NCBI RefSeq assembly: GCF_900089605.1
Contig: NZ_LT594324.1
Location: forward strand, 6,547,958 to 6,611,957
DNA from: Micromonospora narathiwatensis
Lineage (GTDB): Bacteria > Actinomycetota > Actinomycetes > Mycobacteriales > Micromonosporaceae
DNA: 64,000 nt
Direction of reading: 5' to 3'
Program-made: the position numbers and the translations under genes
Notes under the pieces: model-generated
What the model was told of the DNA's origin: nothing
What the model saw: only the letters and a program-made list of their open reading frames with translations
Database searches by the model: none
Part shown: positions 8,329 through 17,444 of the stretch, piece by piece
How the letters are laid out: the number at the start of each line of letters is the position of its first letter
How positions within the stretch are numbered: the first letter of the stretch is position 1

Positions 8329-9486
8329 TCAGGACCGGGCGCAGGCGACGCCGTTGAGGGTGAAGCTGGTCGGCGACGAGTACGTGCCGTTCAGCGTGCC
8401 CTGGTAGCCGAAGGCGGTCGAGGCGCCCGGCGCGAGAGTGCCGTTGTAGTTGAGGTTCTTGGCGGTCACCGCGGACCCGCTCTGGGTGACGGTGGCGTTC
8501 CACGAGCTGGTGATCTGCTGTCCGCTCGGCAGGTTGTAGGTGAGCGTCCAGCCGTTGATCGTCGACGAGCCGTTGTTGGTGATCTGCACGTCGGCGGTGA
8601 AGCCGTTGTTCCAGGAGTTCGGGGTGTACTTCACCGCGCAGCCGCCGGCCGGCGGGTTGGTGGTCGGCGGGGTCGTGGTCGGGGGCGCGGTGGTCGGCGG
8701 GGCCGTCGTCGGCGGGGTGGTGCTGCCGCCGGTGTTGACGCTCTGCGAGAAGGAGCTGACCGCCAGGCCCACGCCGCCCTGCCACGGCTCGAAGCCGGCC
8801 TGGATGCTGGTCAGATACCAGTCGCTGGTGATCGCGCCACGGCTGCGGGTGTCGTTGATGAACGCCATGGCGTCGAAGCTCAGGCTGGGGATCGCCGACG
8901 AGGACACGTACGAGATGACGTTGTTGGAACCGTTGCTGCCCCGCCAGACCTCCCAGCTCCGCCCGGCGAGCGTGGTGTTGCCCACCACGGAGCCGATCGG
9001 CTGGATCGGGCCCTGCCGGTTGAACCAGATCATGATCTCCATCTGGTTCACCCCGTCCCGCTTCGGACTGGGGTCGAGCCAGATGTCGTACGCGGCGTCG
9101 TAGGTGGCGCCGCTGACGTAGTTGTAGCTGATGCTGCTCGGGGCGCTGCTGATGTTCTTCACCTGGACCGGCAGGTTGGTGCCGGGCGAACAGTTCGTGT
9201 AGTGGCAGCCCACGAAGATCGACGGGTAGGAGACCGGGGCACCGCTGGTGTTGCCCACCCCGTCCTGCCGGGTGATGGAGAAGCCGGTGGAGGTGACGTT
9301 GATGCAGTGCTGGGCGGTGGTACCCCAGCGGTTGTTCTGTACGACGTACTTGCCGCCGATGGTGGTGGACCCGTACTGCTCGCAGATCTGGGTGTCGGCG
9401 GAGGCGGTGCCGCCGAGGACGACGGCGACGAGCGTGCCGGCGGCCAACAGACCGGCGGCCGCGAGGGCCCTCAGGGGACGCTTCAT
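8329..9486 (-). CDS. Secreted GH12 endoglucanase with CBM2
   Basis: A 385-residue modular cellulase. It has a signal peptide (residues 1-30, ending GGTASA). A GH12 catalytic domain follows (31-250) with nucleophile E150 (NQMEIMIWFN) and acid/base E233 (GFEPWQGG). Next are a Thr/Pro linker (252-280) and a C-terminal family 2 cellulose-binding module (283-385) with conserved tryptophans. It would cut internal beta-1,4-glucan bonds outside the cell. ATG 9486 has AAGGAG 6 bases upstream. A CebR-like palindrome at 9539..9552 suggests induction by cello-oligosaccharides. The IS element inserted 165 bp upstream leaves this promoter intact. Confidence 0.95.
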   Translation of the reverse strand: MKRPLRALAAAGLLAAGTLVAVVLGGTASADTQICEQYGSTTIGGKYVVQNNRWGTTAQHCINVTSTGFSITRQDGVGNTSGAPVSYPSIFVGCHYTNCSPGTNLPVQVKNISSAPSSISYNYVSGATYDAAYDIWLDPSPKRDGVNQMEIMIWFNRQGPIQPIGSVVGNTTLAGRSWEVWRGSNGSNNVISYVSSSAIPSLSFDAMAFINDTRSRGAITSDWYLTSIQAGFEPWQGGVGLAVSSFSQSVNTGGSTTPPTTAPPTTAPPTTTPPTTNPPAGGCAVKYTPNSWNNGFTADVQITNNGSSTINGWTLTYNLPSGQQITSSWNATVTQSGSAVTAKNLNYNGTLAPGASTAFGYQGTLNGTYSSPTSFTLNGVACARS

Positions 9487-9538
9487 GATGCTCCTTGGCT
9501 TCGGCGCGCGGCGCCGGATTTCGGGTCGGGACAGGCGC

Positions 9539-9552
9539 CGGGAGCGCTCCCA
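9539..9552 (-). promoter_or_regulatory. CebR-like operator upstream of GH12
   Basis: The sequence CGGGAGCGCTCCCA matches 13 of 14 bases of the palindrome TGGGAGCGCTCCCA, the established binding site of the LacI-family cellulose-utilisation repressor CebR in streptomycetes. It lies 53 bases upstream of the cellulase start, where a repressor could act. Confidence 0.75.
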
Positions 9553-9640
9553 CGCTCCGTAATCACATTTACATGCTTGAAACTGTGGCGCAATGGGACG
9601 GGTCAACGGAACGAAAGATTCGTTCACCGTTGCGAACGGC

Positions 9641-9650
9641 GGTCTAGAAG
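9641..9650. repeat. Target-site duplication, left copy
   Basis: The 10-mer GGTCTAGAAG directly abuts the left end of the IS and is repeated exactly at 11163..11172. Confidence 0.9.
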
Positions 9651-11162
9651 CAACGCCGTTCAGTTAGGGCGGTGGCTGGTTGGTCAAGGGTCGTTGCTGA
9701 TGACGTCGATGCTGGTGGTGGCTTTGTAGGTGCGGCGGTCGATGTTCGGTCCGCGGGCCTGGTACTTGGAGTTCGAGCGTTTGATCATGCGGGTTTTCGT
9801 GCGGATGCGGCGGTCGGGCAGCAGGTTGGCCAGGACGCGTTCGCCGATGACGCCGACCAGGTCGATGACGGTGTCGGCGATGACGCCGGCGGCGTGCATG
9901 ATCTGGTCGCGGGCGGCGTGGAGGGCGGTGGTGAAGCTGGCGCGGTCCGGGTCGAGGCCGGGGCGGCTGTCGGTGGCGTCGACCATGGCGGTGCGTAGTA
10001 GTTGGTAGACGATCAGCAGGGCGTGGATCTCCTGGTCGACGCCGTCGGGAGTACGGGCGCGTAGGACCCGGCCGCCGAGGATGGTGGACTTCAGTTCCAG
10101 GTAGGCGGTCTCGATCTCCCACCGCTGGTGGTAGAGGCCGACGAGGTCGGCGGCCGGGTAGTGACGCGGGTCGAGCAGGGTGGTGATGAGCCGGTAGTCG
10201 CCGGTGTGGCTGCCGGCCGTGGTGGTGATGCTGATCCGGGCCTCGATGATCCGTACTGGCCGGCTGCCGATGACCGACAGCCAGGAGCCGTCGTGGTAGC
10301 GGCGGATCAGCGGGAGTTTCCGGCCGTTCTTGCAGCGGATCAGCAGGTCCGCTCCGGTCGCGGCGAACGCGGTGATCAGGTCGGCGGCGGCGTAGTTGCG
10401 GTCGGCCAGTAGCAGCATCCCGGCGCGTAGGCTGCGGACGAGCTGCCGTGCCTGGACGGTCTCACCGGTGGTGCTGGGGTCGAACACGGCGTCGATGACC
10501 GAGCGGGTGCCGCAGGTCAGCAGCGCGCTCAGCCGCAGTGTCGGGTAGCCGGAGCCGCCGTTGTTGCACCGGTGTTTGACGTAGCGACGCAGGTTGGCCG
10601 TCGAGTCCGCGACAGCGAGCACGGTGCCGTCGACGACGACCGGCAGGAGGCCCCGCCACCACACCTGTCCGACAGCGCTGGTCGCGGCCGGGCCACGAAG
10701 CACGTCGAACAAGGCTCGCAGCGGGGCTACGCCGAGTCGTTGCCGGGCCTGCCGCAAAGCGCTGACGCAGGGGTCGGCCACCGGCAGCCCGTGCAGGCCG
10801 GCCACGAGTTTCGCCCACACCTGCCGGTAGCCGAGATCGGCGAACAAACAGCCGGCCAGCAGCAGGTACACCACCACCCGGGCTGGCAGCAACCGGATCC
10901 GTCGCTGCGTACGCCGAGTCGCGGCCAACACGTCATCGACCATCTCGAACGGCAGCAGACGGGTCAGTTCACCGAGGTGACCGGCCGCGAACGGCCCGGC
11001 AGCTACCGTGACCGTCCGGGTTATGGCAATCTGATCCACCGAGCGGGGTTCCTGGTTCGGGTTGTCTTGGAGTGACAAACCTTGATACCGGAACTCCGCT
11101 TCTCACTTCCTGATCAACACACCCCTTGACCAGCCCCGCCCACGCCTAACTGAACGGCGTTG
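9651..11162 (-). mobile_element. Intact IS4-family insertion sequence, 1512 bp
   Basis: It is bounded by perfect 18-bp terminal inverted repeats (9651..9668 and 11145..11162, beginning CAACGCCGTTCAGTTAGG inward). More diverged similarity continues about 20 bases further inward. A 10-bp target duplication flanks it. It contains one transposase gene with no frameshift. The exact ends and undamaged transposase suggest recent insertion. The element landed at the very end of the IclR gene: that gene's stop codon lies inside the duplicated 10 bp, so the gene was not shortened. Confidence 0.93.
9684..11078 (-). CDS. IS4-family DDE transposase
   Basis: A 464-residue transposase with an IS4-type N-terminal domain (about 25-125) and an RNase-H-like catalytic core. 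The triad is D150 (VVVDGT), D226 (LLADRNY) and E323. The last lies in a complete YREK signature: Y316, R319, E323, K330. The frame opens at TTG 11078; an in-frame GTG at 11039 is an alternative start that would remove 13 residues and leave all domains intact. It would catalyse cut-and-paste movement of the surrounding element. Confidence 0.93.
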   Translation of the reverse strand: MSLQDNPNQEPRSVDQIAITRTVTVAAGPFAAGHLGELTRLLPFEMVDDVLAATRRTQRRIRLLPARVVVYLLLAGCLFADLGYRQVWAKLVAGLHGLPVADPCVSALRQARQRLGVAPLRALFDVLRGPAATSAVGQVWWRGLLPVVVDGTVLAVADSTANLRRYVKHRCNNGGSGYPTLRLSALLTCGTRSVIDAVFDPSTTGETVQARQLVRSLRAGMLLLADRNYAAADLITAFAATGADLLIRCKNGRKLPLIRRYHDGSWLSVIGSRPVRIIEARISITTTAGSHTGDYRLITTLLDPRHYPAADLVGLYHQRWEIETAYLELKSTILGGRVLRARTPDGVDQEIHALLIVYQLLRTAMVDATDSRPGLDPDRASFTTALHAARDQIMHAAGVIADTVIDLVGVIGERVLANLLPDRRIRTKTRMIKRSNSKYQARGPNIDRRTYKATTSIDVISNDP

Positions 11163-11172
11163 GGTCTAGAAG
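11163..11172. repeat. Target-site duplication, right copy
   Basis: GGTCTAGAAG is identical to 9641..9650. It contains, on the minus strand, the TAG stop codon of the IclR-family gene. Confidence 0.9.
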
Positions 11173-11966
11173 TCCTCGCCGAGCAACGCCCGCGCCGCGC
11201 GTACCTGGGCCGCCGCGGCGCGCAACGCCGCCGCCACCCGGCGCTGCGTCGCCGGCCCGAGCCGGCTGACCGGCGCCACCACCGCGAGCGCGTCCACCGC
11301 GGGGTCGCGCAGGGGTATCGCCACCGCCACCCCGGCCAACCCCGGCCCGCTCTCCTCCTCCTCGACCGCCCAGCCCCGCCGGCGGACGGCGGCGAGTTGG
11401 GCGCGCAGCTCCTCGGGACGGGTGGTGGTCCGCTCGGTGAGCGCCGGCAGCGGCCAGCTGAGCAGCCGATCCACCGCGTCGTCCCGCAGCTGGGCGAGCA
11501 GCGCCCGACCGGCCGCGGTGGCGTGCGCCGGCAGCCGGGCGCCGAGCGGGACGTGCGGTCGCAGCGCGTGGACCGACTCCCGTTTGGCCAGCACCACCAC
11601 CGTGTCGCCGTCGCGCCGGCACAGCTGCACCGTCTCGCCGAACCGGGCGGCCAACTGGTCCAGCAGCACCCCGAGCGATCCGCCCGCGTCCGCCCCGGCC
11701 AGATAGGCCGCACCGACCTGGAGCGACCGCAGGCCCAGGCCGAAGCGGGTCCCGGTGGAATCGGCCGCGATCCAGCCGCGGCCGAGCAGGGTCTGCAGGA
11801 TGCCGTGCAGGCTGCTCTTGGGGATGCCCAGGCTCCGGCTCAACTCCACCAGCGACCGCGGCCCGGCCGGGTCGGCGAGGGCCTCCAGCACGTCGAGGGC
11901 ACGACCCGCCGACTTCACCGGGTGCCGTGCCTCGCCCACCGCCACGGCGGCCACTCTAGTGACCAT
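11166..11966 (-). CDS. IclR-family transcriptional regulator
   Basis: A 266-residue regulator. An N-terminal winged helix-turn-helix (about residues 15-80, SLVELSRSLGIPKSSLHGILQTL) is followed by the IclR effector domain (about 95-260), including LPAHATAAGRALLA. It is divergently placed from the FAD monooxygenase at 12143, with 176 bp between. This is a common arrangement for a repressor or activator of an aromatic-degradation gene. The start ATG 11966 (MVTRV) has no obvious ribosome-binding site nearby, so a later start cannot be excluded. Its stop codon lies inside the target duplication of the neighbouring IS. Confidence 0.88.
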   Translation of the reverse strand: MVTRVAAVAVGEARHPVKSAGRALDVLEALADPAGPRSLVELSRSLGIPKSSLHGILQTLLGRGWIAADSTGTRFGLGLRSLQVGAAYLAGADAGGSLGVLLDQLAARFGETVQLCRRDGDTVVVLAKRESVHALRPHVPLGARLPAHATAAGRALLAQLRDDAVDRLLSWPLPALTERTTTRPEELRAQLAAVRRRGWAVEEEESGPGLAGVAVAIPLRDPAVDALAVVAPVSRLGPATQRRVAAALRAAAAQVRAARALLGEDF

Positions 11967-11997
11967 CGATACGTCCGGGGAGCCTCCGGCGCTGACG

Positions 11998-12008
11998 GAA
12001 CGACGTTC
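11998..12008. promoter_or_regulatory. Small palindrome in the iclR/monooxygenase divergent region
   Basis: GAACGACGTTC is an 11-base palindrome with 5-base arms, located 32 bases upstream of the IclR start. TTCCGGAA (12026..12033) lies nearby. Either could be the IclR site; this is inference from position and symmetry only. Confidence 0.3.
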
Positions 12009-12142
12009 AGCAGGCCGGTCAGGGTTTCCGGAAGGCGGGAGAGGCGGTCGGGCTGAGCCGATTGGCCCTGGCGTGCACTGATTGCGACGAGTAATGTCTT
12101 GCCTCCAACGCGTGCCGAACCCCTCCGGAGGCGTACCCAACG

Positions 12143-13249
12143 ATGGGTGGTTTCCCCCTGCGCATCCTCGTCGTCGGCGCGGGCATCGCCGGTCTCGCCG
12201 TGGCCCGGGCACTGCGCCTGGCGGGGTTCCGACCCGACGTCACCGAGAAGCTGCCCCCCAGCGAGCGGGGCGACGTAGGCCTCTACCTGCCGGGTAACGC
12301 GGCGCGGGCGCTGCGCCGACTCGACCTGGACGGCCCGGTGCGCCCGCTCGGCCACGTCATCCACCGCCAGCGCTTCCTCGACGCCGCCGGCGCGCCGCTC
12401 TGCGAGGTCGACCTCGACGCCCTCTGGGCCGAGGTGGGCGAGTGCCGGGCGCTGCCCCGCGCCGAGCTGCACCGGGTCCTGCTCACCGGGGCCGGCGGCG
12501 CCGTCCGGCACGGCGCCGAGATCAGCACCGTCGAGCCGCTGCCCGGCGGCGTCGCGGTCGGCTTTACCGACGGCACCTCCGGGGAGTACGACCTGGTCAT
12601 CGGTGCCGACGGGCCGCGCTCGACGGTGCGTACCCTGGCCGCGCTCGGCGGGCCGCCCCGCCCCGTCGGGCAGGTGGTCTACCGGGCGGTGGTCCGGGGC
12701 GGCCCGCCGGTCGCCGACTGGACCGCCCTGCTCGGCGAGCGCGCCGGCTTCCTGGTGGTGCCGATCGGCGCCGGCCGGCTGCACTGCTACGCCGACGAGG
12801 CCGGCACCGCGTTGCCGGCCGACCCGCTGGCCCGGCTGCGCGAGCTGTTCGGCGACTACGGCGGCCCGGTCCCCGACGTCCTCGACGCGCTGGACACGGT
12901 GCACGCCGAGCTGACCGAGGAGGTCGAGCTGGGGCGCTGGTTCCACAATCGGGTGCTGCTCGTCGGCGACGCCGCGCACGCCACTGCGCCGACCCTGTCC
13001 CAGGGTGCCGCGATGGCGCTGGAGGACGCCGTGGTGCTCGCCGAGTCGCTGCGGGCCGCCGGCAGCGTGGAGGCCGCGCTGATCGCGTACGAGAGCCGGC
13101 GACGGCCGCGTACCCGCTGGGTGCGGGACCGGACCCGGGACCGCAACCGGACCCGGGACGTGCCGCCCGCGCTGCGCGACCCGTTGCTGCGCGGACGCGG
13201 CGGGCGCATCTTCCAGGAGCACTACCGGCTTCTGGTGGACCCGCTCTAG
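12143..13249 (+). CDS. FAD-dependent monooxygenase (p-hydroxybenzoate hydroxylase type)
   Basis: A 368-residue flavoprotein of the group A aromatic hydroxylase superfamily. It shows the dinucleotide-binding GAGIAG at 12-17, the DG motif in [12 protein letters not shown], and the GD motif [22 protein letters not shown], which contacts FAD ribose. It would insert one oxygen atom into an aromatic or related substrate using NAD(P)H. The divergent IclR regulator suggests substrate-induced expression. The protein is slightly short for the family, with a basic [10 protein letters not shown] segment near its end. The substrate is unknown. Confidence 0.85.
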   Translation: MGGFPLRILVVGAGIAGLAVARALRLAGFRPDVTEKLPPSERGDVGLYLPGNAARALRRLDLDGPVRPLGHVIHRQRFLDAAGAPLCEVDLDALWAEVGECRALPRAELHRVLLTGAGGAVRHGAEISTVEPLPGGVAVGFTDGTSGEYDLVIGADGPRSTVRTLAALGGPPRPVGQVVYRAVVRGGPPVADWTALLGERAGFLVVPIGAGRLHCYADEAGTALPADPLARLRELFGDYGGPVPDVLDALDTVHAELTEEVELGRWFHNRVLLVGDAAHATAPTLSQGAAMALEDAVVLAESLRAAGSVEAALIAYESRRRPRTRWVRDRTRDRNRTRDVPPALRDPLLRGRGGRIFQEHYRLLVDPL

Positions 13250-13391
13250 GTCGACCGGCAGGGCGGCGGTGATCGTAGCCGCCCACCCCCGGCGGCGCTG
13301 CCACCTGCCGGGGACTATCCTCCTTGCGGATGACGGCTGCGCAGATGACCAGCGCGTGCCGAGCGGGACAACCCAGAACCGGAGGCCACTC

Positions 13392-15152
13392 GTGACCACC
13401 GTCGCACCCAAGCCGGTCGTGACCCGGCCCTGGCCGGTCCGCGAGCCGGTCAAGGGGTCGGCCCTCGCGCGGCTGCTGCGTACCACGGACGCGAAGCAGA
13501 TCGGGATCATGTACATGGTCACCGCGTTCGCGTTCTTCATGATCGGCGGCGCGATGGCCCTGATCATGCGCGCCGAGCTGGCGCGGCCGGGCCTGCAGTT
13601 CCTGTCGCCCGAGCAGTACAACCAGCTCTTCACCATGCACGGCACGATCATGCTGCTGTTCTTCGCGACGCCGATCGTGTTCGCTTTCGCGAACTACGTG
13701 GTGCCGCTGCAGATCGGCGCGCCCGACGTGTCGTTCCCCCGCCTGAACGCGTTCGCCTACTGGCTGTACCTGTTCGGCGGCACCATGGCCACCGCCGGCT
13801 TCATCGCCCCGGGTGGCGCGGCCGACTTCGGCTGGACGGCGTACACGCCGCTGAGCACCGCCGAGCACTCGCCGGGCGTCGGTGGCAACCTGTGGGTGGT
13901 CGGCCTGGTCGTCTCGGGTCTGGGCACCATCCTCGGCGCGGTCAACCTGATCACCACGATCCTGACCCTGCGCGCCCCCGGTATGACCATGTTCCGGATG
14001 CCGATCTTCACCTGGAACATGCTGGTCACCAGCCTGCTGGCCATCCTGATCTTCCCGCTGCTGGCCGCCGCGCTGATGGCGCTCGCCGCGGACCGCCTGA
14101 TCGGCGCCCACGTGTACGACCCGGCCACCGGTGGGCCGATGCTCTGGCAGCACCTGTTCTGGTTCTTCGGGCACCCCGAGGTCTACATCATCGCGCTGCC
14201 GTTCTTCGGCATCATCTCCGAGATCATCCCGGTCTTCTCCCGGAAGCCGATCTTCGGTTACAAGGGCCTCGTCGCCGCGACCATCGCCATCGCCGCCCTG
14301 TCGATGAGCGTGTGGGCGCACCACATGTTCGCCACCGGCCAGGTGCTGCTGCCGTTCTTCAGCTTCCTCAGCTACCTGATCGCCGTGCCGACCGGTATGA
14401 AGTTCTTCAACTGGATCGGCACCTTGTGGCGGGGCCAGATCACCTTCGAGACGCCGATGCTCTTCGCCGTCGGCTTCCTGGTCACGTTCCTCTTCGGCGG
14501 TCTGACCGGCGTGCTGCTCGCCAGCCCGCCGCTGGACTTCCACATCCACGACTCGTACTTCGTGGTGGCGCACTTCCACTACGTGCTCTTCGGCACGATC
14601 GTGTTCGCCGTGTTCGGCGGCATCTACTTCTGGTTCCCGAAGATGTTCGGCCGGATGCTCGACGAGCGGCTCGGCAAGATCCACTTCTGGCTCACCATGA
14701 TCGGCTTCCACACCACCTTCCTGGTGCAGCACTGGCTCGGCGCCGAGGGCATGCCGCGGCGGTACGCCGACTACGCGGCCAACGACGGCTTCACCATGCT
14801 GAACACGATCTCCACCGTCGGCGCGTTCATCACCGGTATCTCGACCCTGCCGTTCATCTGGAACTGCTGGAAGTCGTACAAGGCCGGTCCGGTGGTCGAG
14901 GTCGACGACCCGTGGGGCTACGGCAACTCGCTCGAGTGGGCCACCACCTCGCCGCCGCCGCTGCGCAACTTCGACCGGATGCCGCGGATCCGCTCCGAGC
15001 GGCCGGCGTTCGACGTCAAGTTCCCGGAGCTGGCCGCCGGGGTGCACGCCCTGGCCGGCCCGCCGGAGGGCGGCGCCAAGCCGCTGACCAGCGAGGCCGA
15101 CGGTGGTGCCAGCTACGTGGAGGACACCTCCGGCAACCGCGACCAGCGCTGA
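13392..15152 (+). CDS. ctaD: Cytochrome c oxidase subunit I
   Basis: A 586-residue subunit of the aa3-type terminal oxidase with about 12 membrane helices. It holds haem a and the haem a3-CuB centre. Signature segments include [11 protein letters not shown] (haem ligand), the CuB/Tyr crosslink region [16 protein letters not shown], and [10 protein letters not shown] with the distal histidines. The start is GTG 13392, with GGAGG 7 bases upstream. The hydrophilic C-terminal extension (from about residue 500) is normal for actinobacteria. No other oxidase subunits are adjacent. A strong hairpin terminator follows. Confidence 0.96.
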   Translation: MTTVAPKPVVTRPWPVREPVKGSALARLLRTTDAKQIGIMYMVTAFAFFMIGGAMALIMRAELARPGLQFLSPEQYNQLFTMHGTIMLLFFATPIVFAFANYVVPLQIGAPDVSFPRLNAFAYWLYLFGGTMATAGFIAPGGAADFGWTAYTPLSTAEHSPGVGGNLWVVGLVVSGLGTILGAVNLITTILTLRAPGMTMFRMPIFTWNMLVTSLLAILIFPLLAAALMALAADRLIGAHVYDPATGGPMLWQHLFWFFGHPEVYIIALPFFGIISEIIPVFSRKPIFGYKGLVAATIAIAALSMSVWAHHMFATGQVLLPFFSFLSYLIAVPTGMKFFNWIGTLWRGQITFETPMLFAVGFLVTFLFGGLTGVLLASPPLDFHIHDSYFVVAHFHYVLFGTIVFAVFGGIYFWFPKMFGRMLDERLGKIHFWLTMIGFHTTFLVQHWLGAEGMPRRYADYAANDGFTMLNTISTVGAFITGISTLPFIWNCWKSYKAGPVVEVDDPWGYGNSLEWATTSPPPLRNFDRMPRIRSERPAFDVKFPELAAGVHALAGPPEGGAKPLTSEADGGASYVEDTSGNRDQR

Positions 15153-15167
15153 CACCGAGCGTCGGGC

Positions 15168-15207
15168 AGGGGCCCCTTCTCACCGGGAACGGTGGGACGG
15201 GGCCCCT
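15168..15207. terminator. Terminator between ctaD and the convergent hydrolase
   Basis: The outer arms AGGGGCCCC/GGGGCCCCT (15168..15176, 15199..15207) enclose an inner CACCG-GGAA-CGGTG hairpin. The structure lies 15 bases after the ctaD stop and is followed by CTCGTGTTCC. Confidence 0.8.
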
Positions 15208-15282
15208 CTCGTGTTCCGGCCTGCCGCCGGCGAGCCCGGTCGCGGCCCCCGGCCGGACGCGGGACCTGCGGGTGGCGAACAC

Positions 15283-16044
15283 TCAGGCCGGCGGGGCGTA
15301 GCTGTCGAGGAACTGGGTCACCCGGTCGCGGAGCTCGACGCTGCCGGTCTCCGGGTTGAGCAGGTTCACCCCGTGGGCGCTGGTCGGTACCAGCACCAAC
15401 TGCCGCTGCGTGGTCGATGGAGTGGCGGCGTACATCTGCCGCGCCGACTCCGCGAAGCTCGTCTCCAGCTCACCCGCGCCGTAGAGCACCGGGACGGTGA
15501 TCTTCGGGGCCGCCGCGGCGGCGTCCGCGTCCTGGTAGCCGGTGGGCGGTGACAGGGCGACGACCGCGACCGGCGCCGGGCTGAGAGTCGGCGCGGCGGC
15601 CAGCACCGCGGCACCGCCCATCGACCCGCCGGCCAGCACGATCCGGCTGGCGCCGTCAGCGCGCAACGCGCCGGCCGCCGCCTCGACCTGCCGGCCCAGC
15701 GGCACCCCGTGGCCCCGGGAGACACCGGACCCGGCGAAGTCGAAGGCGAGCACGCGGTAGCCCCGGTCGGCCAGTTGCTGCCCGTAGGGCAGCCACTGGC
15801 AGACGTCGCCGCCGGCCATGTGCGCCAGCACCACCCCCGTGCTCCCGGCGCCGAGGACGACCCCGCCCAGTTCGGCGTCGATCTCCCCGCCGAACTCGAT
15901 CTGCCGGCCGCTCCCGGCGAACTCGGGGCAGCCAGTGCCCGCGTTGAGCCCGGTCGGCTTCGGCGCCGGCGGGGGGTCGTCGGTGCAGGAGACCAGCCCC
16001 ACAGCGAGGGCCACGGCGATCAGGCGTTGGGCGGCGAGCTTCAT
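15283..16044 (-). CDS. Lipoprotein alpha/beta hydrolase
   Basis: A 253-residue predicted lipoprotein. It has a short signal sequence with lipobox LVSC (Cys about residue 20) followed by a Pro-rich spacer. The alpha/beta-hydrolase fold is shown by the nucleophile elbow GGSMGG, an upstream FDFAGSG turn, and a late SAHG histidine. It resembles dienelactone hydrolase/acyl esterase-like proteins acting outside the membrane. ATG 16044 has GAGGAG 6 bases upstream. A CebR-like palindrome at 16066..16079, just before the start, suggests coordination with cellulose use, perhaps as a carbohydrate esterase. That is inference. Confidence 0.82.
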   Translation of the reverse strand: MKLAAQRLIAVALAVGLVSCTDDPPPAPKPTGLNAGTGCPEFAGSGRQIEFGGEIDAELGGVVLGAGSTGVVLAHMAGGDVCQWLPYGQQLADRGYRVLAFDFAGSGVSRGHGVPLGRQVEAAAGALRADGASRIVLAGGSMGGAAVLAAAPTLSPAPVAVVALSPPTGYQDADAAAAAPKITVPVLYGAGELETSFAESARQMYAATPSTTQRQLVLVPTSAHGVNLLNPETGSVELRDRVTQFLDSYAPPA

Positions 16045-16065
16045 GGCGGCTCCTCGAGGAGGTGA

Positions 16066-16079
16066 TGGAAGCGCTCCCA
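16066..16079 (-). promoter_or_regulatory. CebR-like operator upstream of the hydrolase
   Basis: TGGAAGCGCTCCCA differs by one base from the CebR consensus palindrome. It ends 22 bases before the lipoprotein hydrolase start, overlapping where its promoter should be. The only other copy seen in the window precedes the GH12 cellulase. Confidence 0.65.
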
Positions 16080-16120
16080 ATCCTCCCGGCCGCAAGCTCC
16101 TCGTGGGATCCCGCTCCCGC

Positions 16121-17380
16121 CTACCGTGTCGAAGCCGTTACCGCCGGCCCGAGCGGCTCCGGCCCGGCCACCGGCTCCGCCGGCACCGCCGCCTCGCCCG
16201 GCCGGTCGGCCGACATCCGCCGCTCGCGCAGCTCGACGAGCAGCACGACGAGCGCGACGAGCAGCCCGATCGCGCCGGTCACCGCGAAGCCCCAGAGCGG
16301 CGCCGAGGCGTCGATCACCGCGCCGGCGAGCGGGGCACCCACCGCGATCCCGACCGTCACGGCCGAGCCGTGCAGGCCCATCGCCTCACCGCGTACGGCG
16401 GCCGGGACGAGCCGGCTGACCGCGTCGGAGGTCGAGGCGATCGTCGGCGCGCAGAGCGCCCCGGCCGGGACCAACGCCAGGCAGAGCAGCCACCAGTGCG
16501 CCCCGCCCAACCCGACCGGGATCGTGGTGAGGCTGAGCACCGCCATCAGGGCCAGCGGGGAGAAGGTGCGGCTGACCGCGCCGTAGGCGAAGCCGCCCAC
16601 CAGCGACGCCACCGCCCACACGGTCAGCACGGCACCGGTCCACCCGACCTCGCCACCGGCGCGCAGCACGGCGACCACCGCCACGTCCGTGCCGCCGAGC
16701 ACCAGGGTGGCGGCCAGGCTCACCGCCAGCACGGCGAGCAGCCGGGGCGTCAACCACTCGCGGCGGGGCACCTTCCGGTACGGGCCGGCCGGCTCGTCGG
16801 CACCCCGGGTCGGCGGGTTGAGCAGCCAGAAACAGATCCCGGAGGAGACGATCCCGGCGCCGACCGCCCACATGGTGAAGCGGGAGGAGACGGCGGTCGC
16901 CAACGCCACGGCCAGCGCCGGACCGACCATGAACGACAGCTCCACCGACATCGAGTCCAGCGCGTACGCCGGGCGGCGCCGCTCGGCCGGAACCAGCGCG
17001 GCGACCGACTGCCGGACCACCGAGAAGACCGGCAGCGCGACCAGCCCGGCCAGGAACGCGGCCGGCAGCAGCACCGCGTACGACAACGCCGGCGCGGCGG
17101 CCCAGAAGACACCTTCGGCGATCGTGGTCAGGACGAGCACCGGGCGCAGCCCGCGCCGGTCGACCAGCCGCCCGAGCAGCGGGGAACCGAGCGCGGCGCC
17201 GACGGTCGACGCGGCGCCGACCAGCCCGGCGGCACCGTACCCCCGGCCGAGGTCGAGCACGACGTGGAAGGTGAGCGTCACCCCGGTCGCGGTGAGCGGG
17301 ATGCGGGCCAGCACCGACACCAGCAGCAGCGACCGGAGACCGGGCAGGGCGAGCGCCTCACGGTAAGGTTTCAAGTTCAC
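16121..17380 (-). CDS. MFS transporter
   Basis: A 419-residue major-facilitator protein with about 12 membrane helices in two six-helix halves. The loop GRLVDRRGLRPVL between helices 2 and 3 matches the MFS signature, and a second-half loop follows about residue 200 (EPAGPYRKVPRREW). Bacterial relatives are mostly small-molecule or drug exporters; no substrate can be given. The start is GTG 17380, with GGAGG about 10 bases upstream. It is transcribed away from pncA, with a 64-bp gap. The C-terminus is Pro/Ala-rich. Confidence 0.82.
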   Translation of the reverse strand: MNLKPYREALALPGLRSLLLVSVLARIPLTATGVTLTFHVVLDLGRGYGAAGLVGAASTVGAALGSPLLGRLVDRRGLRPVLVLTTIAEGVFWAAAPALSYAVLLPAAFLAGLVALPVFSVVRQSVAALVPAERRRPAYALDSMSVELSFMVGPALAVALATAVSSRFTMWAVGAGIVSSGICFWLLNPPTRGADEPAGPYRKVPRREWLTPRLLAVLAVSLAATLVLGGTDVAVVAVLRAGGEVGWTGAVLTVWAVASLVGGFAYGAVSRTFSPLALMAVLSLTTIPVGLGGAHWWLLCLALVPAGALCAPTIASTSDAVSRLVPAAVRGEAMGLHGSAVTVGIAVGAPLAGAVIDASAPLWGFAVTGAIGLLVALVVLLVELRERRMSADRPGEAAVPAEPVAGPEPLGPAVTASTR

Positions 17381-17444
17381 GACGGTCCGTACCTCCGGCG
17401 GCCATCCTCGGTCCGGGGTACGACAGTCGCAAGCGATTAGCCGG

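Noticed and set aside
12597..15155. An 852-codon open frame on the minus strand
   Set aside because: It lies antisense to ctaD, whose motifs are unmistakable. Its Arg/His/Gly/Asp-rich composition is typical of shadow frames in high-GC coding DNA.
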